Positions 63,079-64,000 of a stretch of DNA of 64,000 bases are shown here, one piece after another. The notes beneath the pieces were generated by a model that was given only the letters and a program-made list of their open reading frames with translations, did not search any database and was not told where the DNA came from. The stretch spans positions 62,001 to 126,000 of the forward strand of contig NZ_JBOBFT010000013.1 in assembly GCF_050587525.1 (NCBI RefSeq), read 5' to 3'. The first letter of the stretch is position 1, and each line of letters begins with the position of its first letter. A program made the position numbers and the translations under genes. This stretch comes from Plantibacter sp050587525. Its GTDB lineage: Bacteria > Actinomycetota > Actinomycetes > Actinomycetales > Microbacteriaceae.

Positions 63079-64000
63079 TCCCGCTCCCCGACGGTCGACG
63101 CGCGCTTCACCAGCCGCGCTTCGAGCACGGCAGGAGCACCCACATCGCGCCCTTCGATCTCGGCGATGAGCGTCCGGGCCCCGGCACGACCGAGCGCTTC
63201 GCCCGAGAGGTCGACGCTCGTGAGCGGCGGGTCGCTGATCGTCGAGTACGGCAGGTTGTCGAAGCCGGTCACGGCGATGTCGTCAGGCACGCGCAACCCG
63301 AGTTCGGCGGCGGCGCGCAGCACACCGTAGGCGTGGGTGTCGGTCGCGCAGACGATCGCCGTCACCCCGGCCGCACGCCAGGACGGCCAGGCACGCCGGA
63401 ATGCGGCGGCGGCAGCATCGAGGTCGATGAGGCTCGCTGCAGCATCGTCCTCGTGCACGGTCATGCCGAGGCGGCCGGCTTCACGGGTGACCCACTGGTC
63501 ACGGAGGATGAACGTCTCCGTCTCCGTCCGGCCGGCGAGGTACCCGAGGTGGCGATGGCCGCGTTCGTGCAGGTGTTCGACGAGTTCTCTGACGCCGGCC
63601 TCGAGATCGAAGTTGACCGCGGGCGTCGGCCCTTCGCGTCCCGGAGCATCGAGCAGGACGAGTGCAGAGCGCAGCTGCATCTCGCGGAGGAACGCCTCAC
63701 TCGGAGCATCGACGAGGAGGCCGGCCGGCCGGAGAGCCGCGAGCTGACTGAGGCCGGCGGCCGTCGGCACGTTCCCCTCACCCGTCACGGAGACGAGCAG
63801 CTGGTACGCGGTGCCGAGCTCGGCGCGGATCCCGGAGATCACACTGCCGAAGAAGGGGTTCGACGCATCGGGGGTCACGAGGAGGACGATGTTGCTCGTC
63901 CCGGTCGCGAGCGCCTGCGCGGCGTGATCGGCGACGTAGTTGAGCTCGGCGATCGCCTCCCGCACACGTTCGACGTTCGGCTGGGACACGCGCCCCTCGT
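63075..64000 (-). CDS. LacI-family transcriptional regulator, N-terminus outside the window
   Basis: At least 308 residues of a LacI/GalR regulator are visible. The frame stays open past the window end (EGRVSQPNVERVREAIAELNY), so the helix-turn-helix is just beyond it. The sensor domain has LATGTSNIVLLVTPDASNPFFGSVISGI, RGHRHLGYLAGRTETETFILRDQWV and ATDTHAYGVLRAAAELGLRVPDDIAVTGFDNLPYSTISDPPLTSV. The regulated genes lie beyond the window. Confidence 0.88.
   Translation of the reverse strand, partial: EGRVSQPNVERVREAIAELNYVADHAAQALATGTSNIVLLVTPDASNPFFGSVISGIRAELGTAYQLLVSVTGEGNVPTAAGLSQLAALRPAGLLVDAPSEAFLREMQLRSALVLLDAPGREGPTPAVNFDLEAGVRELVEHLHERGHRHLGYLAGRTETETFILRDQWVTREAGRLGMTVHEDDAAASLIDLDAAAAAFRRAWPSWRAAGVTAIVCATDTHAYGVLRAAAELGLRVPDDIAVTGFDNLPYSTISDPPLTSVDLSGEALGRAGARTLIAEIEGRDVGAPAVLEARLVKRASTVGERD

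Overview
The window is GC-rich DNA, with G or C favoured in third codon positions throughout, from an actinobacterium most like a Microbacteriaceae/Micrococcales soil or plant-associated species. This rests on the GC-rich codon usage, a DtxR/IdeR-type iron box, a CoaBC protein with a PAMH motif of the kind I recall from actinobacteria, a CGNR zinc-finger regulator and LplB/YtcP-type sugar importers. The genus cannot be fixed from the sequence. No rRNA, tRNA, CRISPR array, insertion sequence or prophage was seen. Genes are dense and many are translationally coupled (ATGA, GTGA or TGATG overlaps).

Region 1 (1-12.0 kb): one plus-strand operon of a peptide/nickel-type ABC importer (solute-binding protein cut by the window edge, two permeases, two ATPases), then four different luciferase-like flavin monooxygenases and an ATP-grasp enzyme. 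It meets an O-acetylhomoserine sulfhydrylase (metY-like) head-on. A sulfur or heteroatom scavenging role is likely, but the substrate is unknown.

Region 2 (12.0-18.9 kb): a pentapeptide-repeat protein; a heterodimeric ABC exporter; SoxR with its four iron-sulfur cysteines; a divergent flavin reductase whose promoter carries an almost textbook SoxR box; and a superoxide dismutase. This is a redox-stress and efflux block.

Region 3 (18.8-40.6 kb): a carbohydrate-utilisation locus. It holds an esterase, a PmoA-like protein, two paralogous oligosaccharide-binding lipoproteins, one LplB/YtcP permease pair, a DeoR-headed/LacI-tailed regulator, a LacI regulator, a Gfo/Idh/MocA dehydrogenase, a sugar isomerase/epimerase, a GH2 beta-mannosidase-like enzyme with a polyglutamine tract, an SDR, an RraA-like protein, a mannonate dehydratase, an ADP-ribosylglycohydrolase-family protein preceded by about 21 copies of a hexanucleotide repeat, and a secreted BNR_4 protein that keeps the spacing of catalytic residues of ulvan-type polysaccharide lyases. 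Together they suggest breakdown of a uronate-containing polysaccharide and entry through the glucuronate/mannonate pathway.

Region 4 (40.6-48.3 kb): mixed accessory genes: a GyrI-like protein, an internally shortened AI-2E transporter, a HAD phosphatase, a PadR/MFS efflux pair, a membrane protein, an SRPBCC protein, a bile-acid-type symporter and a LysR regulator.

Region 5 (48.3-54.0 kb): a second sulfur-type island with MetQ, MetN and MetI, an acyl-CoA-dehydrogenase-like (SfnB/DszC-type) enzyme and a DszA/NtaA-type monooxygenase.

Region 6 (54.1-64.0 kb): CoaBC, a P1 peptidase, a PAP2 phosphatase, an iron-box-controlled siderophore-binding lipoprotein, an FMN reductase, a DHA2 efflux pump with a TetR regulator, a small membrane protein, a CGNR regulator with a perfect 23-bp palindrome upstream, and a LacI regulator cut by the window end.
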